A stretch of DNA of 64,000 nucleotides from Euglena gracilis (GCA_039621445.1 CP154956.1:66728257-66792256), one strand, 5' to 3'. Positions 42,876 through 54,412 are shown, counted from the first letter of the stretch. The notes: generated from the sequence alone by a model not told the origin. Numbers and translations: made by a program.

Positions 42876-43359
42876 AATTTTTTTTCTTCGGTCCACCCCC
42901 ATCTTCGCCGGCCTGCAAAAATTTATTTGCTTGACGCCCGGGGGTCCCCCCCGAGCCTGTGGTGGCTGGGTAGAGTGGGCTCTGGCTTGAGAAATTCCCT
43001 GGTGCCAACAGGCGCTCCAAAAACAGCACCAAATTGAAAAAACCCTTCACTCCTTTTTATTCTTCAGCAGCTTTGTCAATAATTTGAACATATTTAAAGC
43101 AAAACAAAATGGTTTTCAGCAAAAAAAAAACTCGGGGATAAAAATGCGTTCAGAATGCACAATTTTCCAATCATTTCTGAGCAGGCAATATCAAAAAAAT
43201 CGCCAGGGGACAAATCGCAAAAAAAAAAACCACCAAAAAAAAACGCAAAAAAATTGCAAAATTGCCCCTCCCCCCTAAAACAATTTGGGAATTGAGGAGC
43301 TCAGGGAATTTTTATTCGAACAACGCAATAGCTGTAAAATAAACAACAGGCTGGAAGCC

Positions 43360-45115
43360 ATAACCCCCCCCCCTAATAGTGCTGCGGGGCCAATAGAACT
43401 GCGGGTCCAAAGAGTGCTGCACCCCTGCCAGATGAAGCGAGCGTCCAATAGTGCTGCAACCCCCCAAAACATAGCAATGTGAAATGTGTAGAAGCTGGTG
43501 CAGCTAACTGCAGGCACCTTTTGTAACCCGCAGAGAGGGAAAGGGGGTAAATTCCCACCCGAACAATTCACGGAATTTGTCCGAAATGAAAAGACGACCG
43601 GAGTGCACCTCGCTGGCCTCAGAGTTGGACATTGAGCAGGCAAAAAGGGTGCCTGTGGTGATAGGCCAGGACTAAGAGGCACCAGTCCTATAGTACGGCA
43701 GGATCCAAAAATTGCTGCACCCCCTGCCGTCCAATGGTGCTGCAGTGCAATAACCCCCCCCCAATACAAACCCCCCCAAATATAAACCCCCCCTGAGGTC
43801 CTTGAAATCCCGCCCGAATATAACCCCCCCCCCTCCGGCACGAAGCGCCGGAAGGAAAAAAATGACAAAATCTCTCCTGAAATTGTGATTTTTGGCAGAT
43901 TTGGGAGCAATTTTTACCAAAAACGTGTGAAAATTGCTCCTTCGCCCAAAAAGTGGAATTTTTGGGCCTCCAAGGGTGGGCGTATTTGTGATTTTGGACC
44001 GAAAAAGTGACGGCTGGATTCCGCCAGGAAATTGATTTTTCCGACCGAATATAACCCCCCCCCCCAAGTATAAAACCCCCCGTGGGGTCTTGAAATTTCC
44101 GCCCAAATATAAAACCAGGGGGGTTTATATTTGGGGGGGGGGGTTTACTATTTGGGAGGGATACTGCAATTTTCATGCAATCATGTCAAAAACACAGAAA
44201 AGCACACTGACTGACTTTCCTGACAGCACCCACACAAGCCATCTAGAGCAACTGTCCAACAATCCAACCAAAAAAAAACGTCCAGCCCAAACAGCCCTGG
44301 TCATGACCAGAGATCCTCACCGGCTTTGATTTCTCTGCAAAGCAAAAAATGAATGGGGTGGTACAATTAGAAATAGGTGTTGGGTGGGCAATTGGTTCAT
44401 TTGCCTTTGTTTGGATGGGTTGTTGACTCTATTGCAAAGACCCTCAGAATGCATCTAGTGTTTTTTCCTTAGAGAGCGTGCTCAAGGGAGCGTGAGCGGA
44501 AGCAGGTGACAATAAAAGATACTTTGTCGACTTGCGAGTGAATTTTCCAACAAATCCTTACGTTAAATCAGGTTTTATCTGGTGATTTTGTTGCGCCCTC
44601 AGAAGAAACTGTTGGATATGGATGGGCGATGTTTCTCAAATTCCCAACCAAAATCTCGACCCGATTTTGGCATTATATTTCGAATTCCTCAACATTTTTT
44701 GGCATTTTGGCAATCAATTTTTTCATTTAAGTTTTTATTAACTTCAAAATGCCCGCCAATGGGCATTAAACCCCCCCCACTTATAAACCCCCCGGGGTTT
44801 ATAAGATCCGGATTGGTTGGTCGGCCGAAGGGGGGGTTAATAGGTGGGGGGGTTTATAGGATCCGGAATTGTTGGTGAAAATCCGACCCCGAAAATGACC
44901 CCGAAACCCCCCAAATTGGCAATTTTTCGGCAAATTTTGTCAAAAATGCCATTTTTGACAATGGTCGGTCTCAAAAAATTGCCAAAAAATAAGTTTTTGG
45001 GTGGTTTGCGGCCGAAAAAAATCGTCCCTGGCGGTTTCCATTTTTTTTTCCCTAGGGGGGGGTTATAGGATCTGGTTTGGTTGGTCGGCCCGAGGGGGGG
45101 GGGGGGTTATAGGTG
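43360..45115. repeat. Cluster of C/G-tract repeats
   Basis: 'CAATAGTGCTGC'/'CCAATGGTGCTGC' blocks at 43370-43760; 'AATATAACCCCCCCCCC' and 'TTTATATTTGGGGGGG' blocks facing each other at 43755-44155, with hairpin GGCACGAAGCGCCGG at about 43838; and 'TTATAGGATCCGG'/'TCGGCCGAAGGGGG' blocks at 44765-44870 and 45055-45115. Each looks like the ends of a separate short inverted-repeat element. No gene is seen. Confidence 0.5.
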
Positions 45116-45119
45116 GGGG

Positions 45120-45370
45120 GGTCGCTGAGCTCTTATCCCTTTATGGGTAAGAGCGAAGCTTACCACCGGCGAAATCCCCCCCCTCGACCCCCCCCCCTCC
45201 CCCCCCCCTCGGGGCCACCAGGAGAACCGACGGATTATCACCATGATCCCGGCCCCGTTCCCGGAATTTTTTTTTTCAGTTGCGAGCGACTGGATTTCTA
45301 GTTTCCGAATCACCTGGGTTTGACCCCCAACTCCCCGCCAGGCCCGAGTTATTCACGCGCGAAGGGGTCC
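45120..45370 (-). repeat. Dispersed repeat 'R1', reverse copy 1
   Basis: Reverse complement of 23090-23340, including the CAGTTGCGAGCGACTG palindrome, the CGGGGCC...GGGATCATGG block and the AGCTCTTATCCCTTTATGGG hairpin. Confidence 0.75.
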
Positions 45371-47480
45371 AAACTGGGTAGGATCGGCCGGCCCCCCCCG
45401 TGGATAAGCCCCCCCCCCTTTGGACTGCCAAAAAATGTCAAATTTCAAAATATCTCCAAAATGAAGCCAAATCAAAGGAAATGTCCGGCGACCTAATTTG
45501 AAGCCCTTGGAACGCCCCATCTACCGGTATTTTGATTTCCCCGCAACTCCCCGCCCAGCCCGAGATACGGCCGTTTTCGGCGCAGATGGCCGTTTTGTAC
45601 ACTTTTCCCACTGTCCGACTTAGCCGTTTTCGGGGGGTGGGGGGTCAAAAAATCGATGTTTTCAAAATTTCTTGAAAATGATGCAAAATCAAAGGAAATG
45701 TCCGGAGACCTAAATTGAAGCCCTTGGAACGCTCTATCTACTGGGATTTTGGTTTCCCCACAACTCCCCGCCCAGCCCGAGATACGGGCGTTTTTTGGCC
45801 AATTTGGGCCGTTTCAGGCCATTTTGTACACTTTTCCCTCTGTTCGACTTGGCCGTTTTCGGCCAAAAAAGTCGAAAAAAATCGCAAATTTTTTTTTGCC
45901 CGAAACGATGTTTTTTGGCCTCCCGGACCCAGAAAAACTGTTTTTGAGCCGAAAACGAGCGTTTTTCGACCCGCCAGTGCCCCGTTTTGGGCCGCCGACC
46001 CATTGACTTTGGGTCAAAACCGGGTCGAAAAAGGCGAAAAAAATCGAAAAAAATTTTTTTGCCCGAAACTATGTTTTTTGGCCTCCCGGACCCAGAAAAA
46101 CTGTTTTTGAGCCGAAAACGAGCGTTTTTCGACCCACCGGCGCCCTGTTTCTGGCACAAAACCCATGGATTTCAGGCAAAAGAGCTCCATGGAGTGGGCC
46201 GGTATGTATGGAGGGGTCAATGAAGGGGTGGGTGCGCGCTTATTAAGAGCTCAGCACTATTCAAAACCTGGTTTATCGCTGAGCTCTTATCCCTTAATGG
46301 GTAAGAGCGAAAAGAACCTGACGAAACCCCCCCCCTCGACCCCCCCTCCCCCCGCCCCCCCGGGTCGGGGCCACCAGGAGAACTGACGGATTATCATCAT
46401 GACCCCGGCCCAATTCCCGGAATTTTTCTTTCTTCAGTCGCGAGCGACTGGATTTCTATTCCGAATAACCTGGGTTTGACCCCCAACTCCCCAACAAGCC
46501 CGAGTTATTCACGCGCGAAGGGGTCTAAACTGGGTAGGATCGGCCCGCCCCCCTTTTTAAGCCCACCCCCCCTTTGGACTCTGCCATTTCGGCCAAAAAA
46601 ATGTCAATTTTCAAAATATCTCCAAAATGAAGCCAAATCAAAGGAAATGTCCGGAGACCTAATTTGACGCCCTTGGAATGCCCTATCCAGCCATATTTTG
46701 ATTTCCCCGCAACTCCCCGCCTAGCCCAAGATACGGCCGTTTTTCGGCCCAGATGGCCGTCTTGTACACTTTTCCCACTGTCCGACTTGGCCGTTTTCGG
46801 GGGGTGAGGTGGTGAAAAAATTACTGTTTTCAAAATTTCTCGGAAATGATGCAAAATCAAAGGAAATGTCCGAAGACCTTAAATTGAAGCACTTGGAACG
46901 CTCTATCTACTGGGATTTTGGTTTCCACACAGCTCACCGCCTAGCCCGAGATATGTCCGTTTTTCGGCCAATTCAGGCCATTTTGTACACTTTTTCCACT
47001 GTTTTCACCGTTTCCACCGTTTTCGGCCAAAAAAGTCGGAAAAAAATCGGAAAATTTTTTTTTGCCCGAAACGATGTTTTTTGGCCTCCCGGACCCGGAA
47101 AAACTGTTTCTCGGCCGAAAATGAGTGTTTTTCGACCCGCCAGCGCCCCGTTTTGGGCTGCCAACCCATTGACGTTGGGTCAAAACCGGGTCAAAAAAAT
47201 CGAAAAAAATCGAAAAAAATTTTGCCCGAAACGATGTTATTTGGCCTCCCTGACCCCAAAAAGGTGTTTTCGGGACGAAAATGAGCGTTTTTCGACCCGT
47301 CAGCGCCCCATTTTGGGCCCGAAACCAATGGACTTAGGGTCATTTTCAGGTCAAAAAAGCCGAAAAATCGAAATTTTTTTTGCCCGAAACCATGTTTTTT
47401 GGCCTCCCGGACCCGGAAAAGGTGTTTTTTTGAGCCAAAAACGACTGTTTTTTGACCCCCTGGCCTCCCGTTTCGGGCAA
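45371..47480 (-). repeat. R1-related block with 162-bp-family units
   Basis: Two rounds of the same order occur: 'ATCTCCAAAATGAAGCCAAA' and 'CCCCGCAACTCCCCGCC' sequence, then units of the 162-bp repeat (45840-46160 and 46990-47480) in reverse orientation to the array at 22.3 kb. A further R1 end with its hairpin is at 46265-46545. The two rounds are about 1.15 kb apart, so the whole block is a large tandem duplication. An AAGAGCTCCATGGAGTGGGC motif follows each round (46169 and 47503). Confidence 0.7.
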
Positions 47481-47564
47481 AAAACCCTTGCATTTCAGTC
47501 AAAAGAGCTCCATGGAGTGGGCCGGTGTATATGGGGGGGGTCAATGAAGGGGTGGGTGTGTGCT

Positions 47565-47680
47565 TCTCAATGAAGGGGTGGGTGCGCGCTTATCAAGAGC
47601 TCAGCACTATTCAAAACCTGGTCAATGAAGGGGTGGGCGCGCGCTTATCAAGAGCTCAGCACTATTCAAAACCTGGTAAA
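47565..47680. repeat. Tandem 56-bp units with AAGAGCTCAGCAC motif
   Basis: Two adjacent units of 'TCAATGAAGGGGTGGGTGCG' then 'CGCTTATCAAGAGCTCAGCA' then 'CTATTCAAAACCTGG'. A third single unit is at 46218-46275 and shorter versions lie at 5.8, 7.8 and 37.4 kb. Confidence 0.85.
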
Positions 47681-48711
47681 TGGGGGGTTTATAAGTGGGG
47701 GGTGGGATTTATTTTTGGGCCAATTTTGGGAGGCAAAATTTTTCAGCCTGGTGCGCCGTCACTTGCCGCTGTTTAGTTGCGAGGGTTCCCCCCCCCTGCA
47801 CCAGTCCACCCTCCCCCCACCTGCCCAAATATCGAACCCCCCCCGCTCGATCCTGTCCCCCACCAGGCCCTTTCACCCCCAGCCTGGTCCCTCCTTTCCC
47901 TCATCGGTGCATTTTGAGAGTAGAGCGGGGGGGGGGGGGTTCTCCCCAAGGCAATTTTTAACGACCCCCCCCATGGGGGATGTCCAGCTCAGAGGTTGGT
48001 TTTGCACAGTCGAGTTTGGAGTTTGGAGTTTTGAGACTGTTTTGATCACATCAACAACTACAGATGCTTGATTCCCCAAGGATGGATGATGCCAAACTGC
48101 CTTGAATTCCTTCACACAATCAAATACACAGGTAATTGCAAACCATAATATTTTCGTTGGAATATTGGATTAAGTATTTGCATATTCCGTCACAACCACC
48201 TGCAAACCATTTGCAAGTTTAGTGCACACATACATGCATGCGAACCCACATATGTATGCACACAAGTGCACACACACATGCATTATGCACGCACATACAT
48301 GCATTTATACATCTGCTGTGGCAACATATATTGTGCAAACACATTTTGCTTACCGAAAAAACCCTCAAAATACCAAATTCTGTTGCGTGATTTCAAAGAT
48401 ATTTCAATCCAAAAGCCCGATATTTTAAAGACGACATGCAGGAAGTTGTGGCCTTTCCAAGAGGAAGAGGGGGAGGATTTTTGGCATAAACTTACTAATT
48501 TTAGCCCCCACCCTTTAGCCATTGTTCCGCACAAGGAGGGTGGAGGGGGTATCCCTCCCACCCCCCCCCTCCTCCTGGACCGGAGAGGGTGGTTCAGGGC
48601 CCCCTCACCTTCCAAGGAGACCGATTGGGAGGATCAGTGAGGAGCTTCAGAAAATTTGACCCCACCACCCAGAAAAGCTTTCTTCGGCTAATCAGGCTGC
48701 AACAGGCATAC

Positions 48712-48817
48712 CTAGAACATCTTTGAGTTCGCCCCAGGCCTTGCGAAAAAGGGACACAAATCCCTTATGAGCACGAACCCCAATATCAGGCGCAAACTCC
48801 AGGTCGTACTGGAGGTT
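48712..48817 (-). CDS. Class 3 lipase exon: upstream of the nucleophile
   Basis: On the minus strand, acceptor CCTCAG, then NLQYDLEFAPDIGVRAHKGF and VSLFRKAWGELKDVL, then donor CTAG|GTATGC. VRAHKGFVSLFRKAW fits the conserved 'VHxGF...' segment that precedes the GxSxG elbow in Lipase_3 proteins. The exon is 106 bases, starts in phase 0 and ends with one extra base. It lies 7.4 kb upstream of the elbow exon on the same strand. Exons for the first part of the protein (strand with the RGT motif) should lie above 48.8 kb but were not found. Confidence 0.65.
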
Positions 48818-49439
48818 CTGAGGAATGGAATTATACTCTCTAAACAGCGACTGAGGAAATCACCAGTCAATGCAAGAGACCCAGGAATGCCCCTCATGAC
48901 ACATTTTTGGTTTTCTGAGGCAACCTTGGGGTGGGTGTCAGCTGGAGAAACATGCTGGCTGGTCCAGAGTTGTTGGGGGGTTGTCGAGGTGGTTCCCCAG
49001 CCCCCACCTGGTACAATGCACTCTGCAAGAGGAAATGTTTCCCATGTTTCTCGGCACCAAGAAACATGGGAAGGAATGGGAGGAGACATGAATGTTCCAT
49101 TGGTGGACACATATTTCAATCCGTCTGATACCATCAGAGTTCTAGAACGGTTTTTTTTTTACCACAATCATCATCTAATTTAACTGCACATCAGATTGTC
49201 TAAATGGTGGAAAATCCATCACCCAGTAACTACAGACAGCAGGGACCCGTGGAAGTGACAACCAGGGTGCACAACCCACCTGTTTGACAGAAAACATGAA
49301 TCTGTTGCTCCAGATGCATCAGACAGCTCGTTAGGATGATAATTTCGAAACTTTCGTGTTTCCTAACGTATATTTGTGTGGTGTGAGTCTCACATGTTGC
49401 TGTATCACTGGGTGCAGTCGGCGGTTCAAGGTTTTAATG
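48818..49439. other. Probable lipase intron or upstream region
   Basis: No exon recognised. Contains an inverted pair CCCATGTTTCTCGGCACCAA/GAAACATGGGAAGGAATGGG near 49040-49080. Confidence 0.35.
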
Positions 49440-49790
49440 AAAGAAAAATTGTCAATTTGCGCAATTGCACACATCGACAAAGAGAAAAGCTTAAATGCGA
49501 GATGTGTGACACAAATTTCTGAAATGAAAGTCAATATGTGTGTGTTTGCACACACCAACCACACGTGTATTTTGTGTAAGTGGTTGGTGTGCGCATTTGC
49601 GCACATTGACCACTTGTGTATTTGTGTATAGTCGATGTGCGCAAATGCGCACACCAACCCATCTACAAGTACAAATATAAATGGTTAATGTGCGCAAATT
49701 GCACACCAACCACTTACACAAAATACACGTGTGGGTGTGCGCAAATGATATGCACATTTGCGCACATCAACTATGTGAAGTTTGGGAAAA
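49440..49790. repeat. Array of GCGCAAATGCGC palindromes
   Basis: At least six imperfect copies of GTTGGTGTGCGCAAATGCGC ACACCAAC in both orientations, separated by 30-60 variable bases rich in TTGTGTA and ACACAAA. Individual palindromes have arms of 10-14 bases. The same motif appears at 25.7, 32.1-32.3 and 50.2 kb. Confidence 0.75.
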
Positions 49791-49957
49791 TACTCCACAT
49801 TTTTTATGTTACCACATGAAACACTTCCTTTTTTGGCTCTAGAAGTTGGGGCAAGGATCTTGAATGGGTACCGTTTGCATTGTGCGACGAAGAACAGGGG
49901 GTTTCTAAATATACCTTTGTTTTACTTCTGTATTATGGAGTGCTCTTTGTCCTTACC

Positions 49958-50218
49958 CGCCCCCCCCCCTTGTCGTACGACCGGGTTCCTGCAACCTGTG
50001 ACCGGGGGGGGGGTCGTAACACCCCCATAACCTGCAACCTGCGACCGGGGGGGGGGTGGTCGTAAATGAGGGGGCGGTCGTACGTAAGGTGGTGTTAAAA
50101 TTTTCGCAACCTGCAACCTGTGACCGGGGGGGGGGGGTCATAACTCCCCCATGACCTGCAACCTGTGACCGGGGGGTGGTCGTAAATGAGGGGTGGTCGT
50201 ACGACAAGGGGGGGGGTA
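49958..50218. mobile_element. Inverted-repeat element, CCCTTGTCGTACGACC family
   Basis: The left end CCCCCCCTTGTCGTACGACC is mirrored by GGTCGTACGACAAGGGGGGG at the right. Inside, 'CCTGCAACCTGTGACCGGGG' and 'GGTGGTCGTAAATGAGG' are each repeated. A shorter relative with GTCCACCGACC in place of GTCGTACGACC is at 61387-61490. Confidence 0.7.
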
Positions 50219-52963
50219 ATAGTTGGCGTGTGCACTTGTGCACACCAACCATGTGCAACCAACAATGTGAAATGTTCATTTGAAAAAGTGTGTCTCCGCG
50301 CTGTGTGCAAGTTTGTATGTCTCATCTCCAACTTGCACGACCGATCGTTTTCGCTTCATCGATTTGGAAATTGCGTGGGAGGAATTGATGACGGGTAACC
50401 CCCAGTGATTGCTGGACACTTTTCTTCAAAAACAACGACTTCCGGAATCTCAAAATCACGCTACCAAAGCAGCAAATATAACTCTGACTTCTTAATGGGT
50501 GTTAGGGTTAACTAACTAACCTAACTCTGACTCTTCTGCAATGGGTGTTGCTGGGGAAAATCTGCTTTGTGTGTGCAGTGGGTGTCCAGCATAAGAGAAA
50601 AGGCAGTGGGCGAGGCATGGAGAATGAGACTGTGGGGAGATGCATTTGATGCCTCTCTCTTTCTCGCTCAATGTGTGCACGCACATTTTTCTGAGGAAAA
50701 TGGTATTTCCTGCATGCTTCACGGTCCTTTTCTACGCTTTCTCACTCATCTGGGTTTGCTTTTGTTTTTTTTTGAAAAAACAATAAAGATAACACAGAAC
50801 TCAGGGGGCACACCGACATCATGTTGTCAAAGTTGTTTGTTCCACGTACAACAATCCATTGCGTGCCATCATTGAGCCATTCCAAAAACATTCCGAATGA
50901 GTCCAGTCCCAAACATCGTCTCAATGCTGAATCTGACCCAAATACATTGACAGCTGGGAAAAAATCACCTGAAACAATCTGTCAGGACAAAGTTGGTGGA
51001 AAAAAATGGCAAATATCAATTAGTTGTTTACACATTCGTGGGGGGGAATGTGGAATTCTCAGGTGGTGGCCAAAAGAGGCTCAGGAAAAGACCATGCCAT
51101 TGACTTCTGTAGTGATGGCAATTTCCGGTCTAAATTCCCGGGGTCAGAAACCCACACTGAAGGATGAAATCTCTGAATAGCCCCTCATCATCAGAAAAAG
51201 ACCCAATGGCGAAGCGAGGCATTGTCCACAACGAGGACAAGAGAAGACAAAGCGGGGAAACTGTTCTCCTATGGGTCCGACTTTACCTTCATGGGACCTG
51301 CCAACCTGACTTCGGACGACTTCTGGAAAAACATTACGATGGGATGAGGGTCTTTTTCATGATTGTTGTTGAGAGTAGGAGGTGCCTGCCCATTCAAACA
51401 TTATGTATCTGGTTTCTGGGCTACGTGTTTATTCCCCAGTTGAGTTGATCCACTGAAATGGAGACAATCAGCCACAATTCTTGGTATTTTTCTCCTTGTA
51501 CAAGCAGCCAGGTCAATAATTTTCAGTTTCAATTCAGAGTTTTCAATTTTCGGTTGCCGTCCCAAATGTCATTAGGGGTGGGGCACGCGTTTACATGTGC
51601 CACCATCCCCAGACCATTTTTTTGATTGACACTTTGGGTGAAAACACAACGCAAAACAACACAAAACTTCTGTCAATTTGCTGGTGTTTCAATGCACTTG
51701 TTGGGGACAGAGACAATTAAAATGCAAACAGGATCTGGGGGGATTTGCATGGGCACACAAATGTGCACATTTATGCAAAAGCAAAAGCACACCTCACTTT
51801 CAGTGTGGTATGCGGCCCAGCTGCGCAGAGCATGTGTCAACAAACGTTGAAAATCGATCTGCACTGCTTTCCCTATTGAGAGAATCAACAACCATAAATC
51901 CCAGAAAAAACACCAGAATGGAAGAAAAAAAACACGGCTGATTACACTGAAGCCGTTCAAAAAAAATCACCTGTTTCAATGTGTAGAAAATTAATCAGAA
52001 CCCTGATGCGTCAAATATTGGTTCCAGGTCTTCTTTGTTGCCCCTAATTCGCAGAAACATGCACACCAGATCCTTGAACCACAAGTGCTGTCTCGAAGGG
52101 GCTTACTGCACACCCACGACCTGGACAAGAAGACATTCCCATGCCCATTGTTGATTTGCAGATGGCCGCATTCAATGGTCTTTGGTGCTGTGCATTGGGC
52201 TGCGAGAGAATGAAAATTTTAATTATTAAATGTAATTAAATTAATCCATCAAAAGCAACTACCAAACCCTGGCAATCAGATTCCAAACAAATAAAAATGC
52301 TTCCAGATTCAAAAAGGTCAATCCTTCACCAGGGAGCAGCAATCTAATGCTTTCCAACTTGTGACTGAGCCTGTGTTTGAACCACTGCACAGTTGGATGA
52401 CTGACTGGTTATTCCCCCTGCAGAAGGGGTGTTGGCTAGAAGTGCTTGAGTTGATTCACCAAGCCAAAGGCTGTTGAATTTTTTGGAAGAAATGGTTGCC
52501 GGAGTGGGTGAAATGACGGGCTACCGGGGGATTGGTAGTGATTGAGTTGTTTTTTTGAATGTGAAAAATGACCCCCAGCAGAGGGGAGGATTGGGTGGGG
52601 GTCAACAAATTTCCTTTGGCGGCCCGGCCTTGGCCGGGCATGGGACAAGATCGGGAGGGGAACAAGATCGGGGGGGGGGGGGGATGGTAAGGGTCTAAAC
52701 TCACCATTGCTTGCCCCATTTGCAAATATGAAATTGATGGGTTCTGAGAGGGCATTGTTTTTTCCCCTTTGCCTGCGGTTGCCTGTTGGAACTGCACGTT
52801 CATTTCTTTTTATTTGGAGAAGGAATGGTGTGATTGTCATCAAAATTGGACGGTATGACATTACTTCTGATGAACCAACCTGACCAGATGTCGATCAAAG
52901 TGAAGCGTTCAACGGCCTGGGATTACACTTTAAACACAATACAAGATTTGAGGATTTCCTCAG
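50219..52963. other. Intergenic region with few repeats
   Basis: No assigned gene. One exon-like plus-strand stretch at about 51253-51345 encodes KLFSYGSDFTFMGPANLTSD but is isolated. 52540-52690 carries 'GGGACAAGATCGGG' repeats also seen at 55.1 and 58.2 kb. Confidence 0.35.
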
Positions 52964-53167
52964 TACAGTAGGGAAACTAAATAGTGGGACGGTCCAGGGA
53001 AACTAAATAGTGGGACACCCCAAAACAATGCTGATCCCCCGGAAACCGTCAGCGAGTTGCAAAGGTTTTTCAAATTGTTGCGATATCAGGAGGCTTCATG
53101 TATAAGGTGTACCCAGTACCATCCAATGGATGGCCTAGGGCCGTGGGGGGGCTGGGCTGTCAGTAAC

Positions 53168-53382
53168 GGGTGGGACCAACATCAGCGTCGAGCACAGCAG
53201 CAAGGCGGCTGGGCATCAGCGCGTGTATACCTCGAATTTGTTCGGGAGAAATGTCAGCAAAAGCACGCTGCAGAGCTGCCCAAAGTTTGTTTCGGTTAGG
53301 GAAACACATCCTTCGAGCTTTGCGGGCACAAGCACCCCCACAGGTGCTCGATCGGGTTGAGGTCCGGGCTCATTGCGGGCCG
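53168..53382 (-). pseudogene. Tc1/mariner transposase C-terminus, left arm
   Basis: Mirror copy of 53862-54076. The PDLNPIEHLWG block is at about 53330-53370 in reverse. It has the same frame change after LWG, so the defect predates the foldback duplication or is shared by gene conversion between arms. Confidence 0.75.
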
Positions 53383-53861
53383 CAAACAGGCCTCGTTTCT
53401 TCGCCTTGCATGGGGGGAGGGGGGCAGGGTGTTCAATCCACCTCTTATCTAGGAGAGCTGCATCTGCCCCAGCCCATCGTTTCCTCCCATTTGCTAAGCC
53501 TGTGCCTCACAGTTCACAGGGGGAACGGTTTTTGATGGGAGCTTGGAAAATGCATCATTCACAATGGACCGCGGAGACCTCCCCACGCCTACGCCCGGCA
53601 AACCGAGGAGATCCACTACCTGTGCAGGACCCGTCATCCAGCATCTTCACAGCATTGCAGCCAGGACGTCGTGCTTCTGATGCATTTTCCAAGCTCCCAT
53701 CGAAAACCGTTCCCCCTGTGAACTGTGAGGCACAGGCTTAGCAAATGGGAGGAAACGATGGGCTGGGGCAGATGCAGCTCTCCTAGATAAGAGGTGGATT
53801 GAACACCCTGCCCCCCTCCCCCCATGCAAGGCGAAGAAACGAGGCCTGTGTGCGACCCGCA

Positions 53862-54076
53862 ATGAGCCCGGACCTCAACCCGATCGAGCACCTGTGGGGG
53901 TGCTTGTGCTCGCAAAGCTCGAAGGATGTGTTTCCCTAACCGAAACAAACTTTGGGCAGCTCTGCAGCGTGCTTTTGCTGACATTTCTCCCGAACAATTT
54001 CGAGGTATACACGCGCTGATGCCCAGCCGCCTTGCTGCTGTGCTCGACGCTGATGTTGGTCCCACCCGTTACTGAC
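53862..54076 (+). pseudogene. Tc1/mariner transposase C-terminus, right arm
   Basis: The plus strand encodes SPDLNPIEHLWGCLC, with the third catalytic acid Glu present (IE), then after a frame change RRMCFPNRNKLWAALQRAFA, then DISPEQFRGIHALMPSRLAA and a stop near 54076. The same fragment is encoded on the minus strand of the left arm (about 53168-53382). The N-terminal half and first two acids are absent from the element, so it cannot make transposase. A related active element elsewhere would have to move it. Confidence 0.8.
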
Positions 54077-54299
54077 AGCCCAGCCCCCCCACGGCCCTAG
54101 GCCATCCATTGGATGGTACTGGGTACACCTTATACATGCCACACATTGAAGCCTCCTGATATCGCAACAATTTGAAAAACCTTTGCAACTCGCTGACGGT
54201 CTCCGGGGGATCAGCATTGTTTTGGGGTGTCCCACTATTTAGTTTCCCTGGACCGTCCCACTATTTAGTTTCCCTACTGTACATGTGCTTTTTTTTTGA

Positions 54300-54412
54300 G
54301 TTTCAATAAATTTGTCCAAAAGTTTTAATAACTTTGTCCAAAAGTTTCAATAATTTTGTCCAAAGGGTTCAACAATTTTGTCCAAATAGTGTCAATAACC
54401 CTGTCCACTCAC
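54300..54412. repeat. 22-bp tandem repeats (first block)
   Basis: Units like TTTCAATAACTTTGTCCAAA with drift, about five copies, ending in GTCCACTCACTGTATTG. Read on the minus strand, TACAGTGAGTGGACA would be the end of another Tc1-type element with repeated binding sites. Confidence 0.7.

Larger units (their letters stand above)
41263..48711 (-). other. Large lipase intron (or two introns) packed with repeats
   Basis: Between the exons at 48712 and 41178 there are about 7.4 kb of repeat sequence. The phase of the flanking exons suggests at least one more small exon lies within, because the 48712 exon ends with one base of a codon and no matching acceptor is seen at 41262. Main contents are listed as separate entries. 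Confidence 0.5.
52966..54279. mobile_element. Foldback element built from two half Tc1/mariner copies
   Basis: Two arms, 52966-53557 and 53678-54279, are reverse complements over about 590-600 bases with only scattered changes and one indel (TGCCACACATTG only in the right arm). They are separated by about 120 unrelated bases. TA flanks both ends (52964-52965 and 54280-54281). Each end begins CAGTAGGGAAACTAAATAGT and repeats GGGAAACTAAATAGTGGGAC once more, the double binding-site style of Tc1 ends. Each arm carries the 3' end of a transposase gene. Confidence 0.9.

Noticed and set aside
50505-50525. Telomere-like GTTAGGGTTAACTAAC
   Set aside because: Single short occurrence, not a tandem array.
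51170-51350. Isolated exon-like stretch with KLFSYGSDFTFMGPANLTSD
   Set aside because: Amino-acid texture is plausible, but there is no domain, no clear donor before a stop codon, and no partner exon on the same strand.
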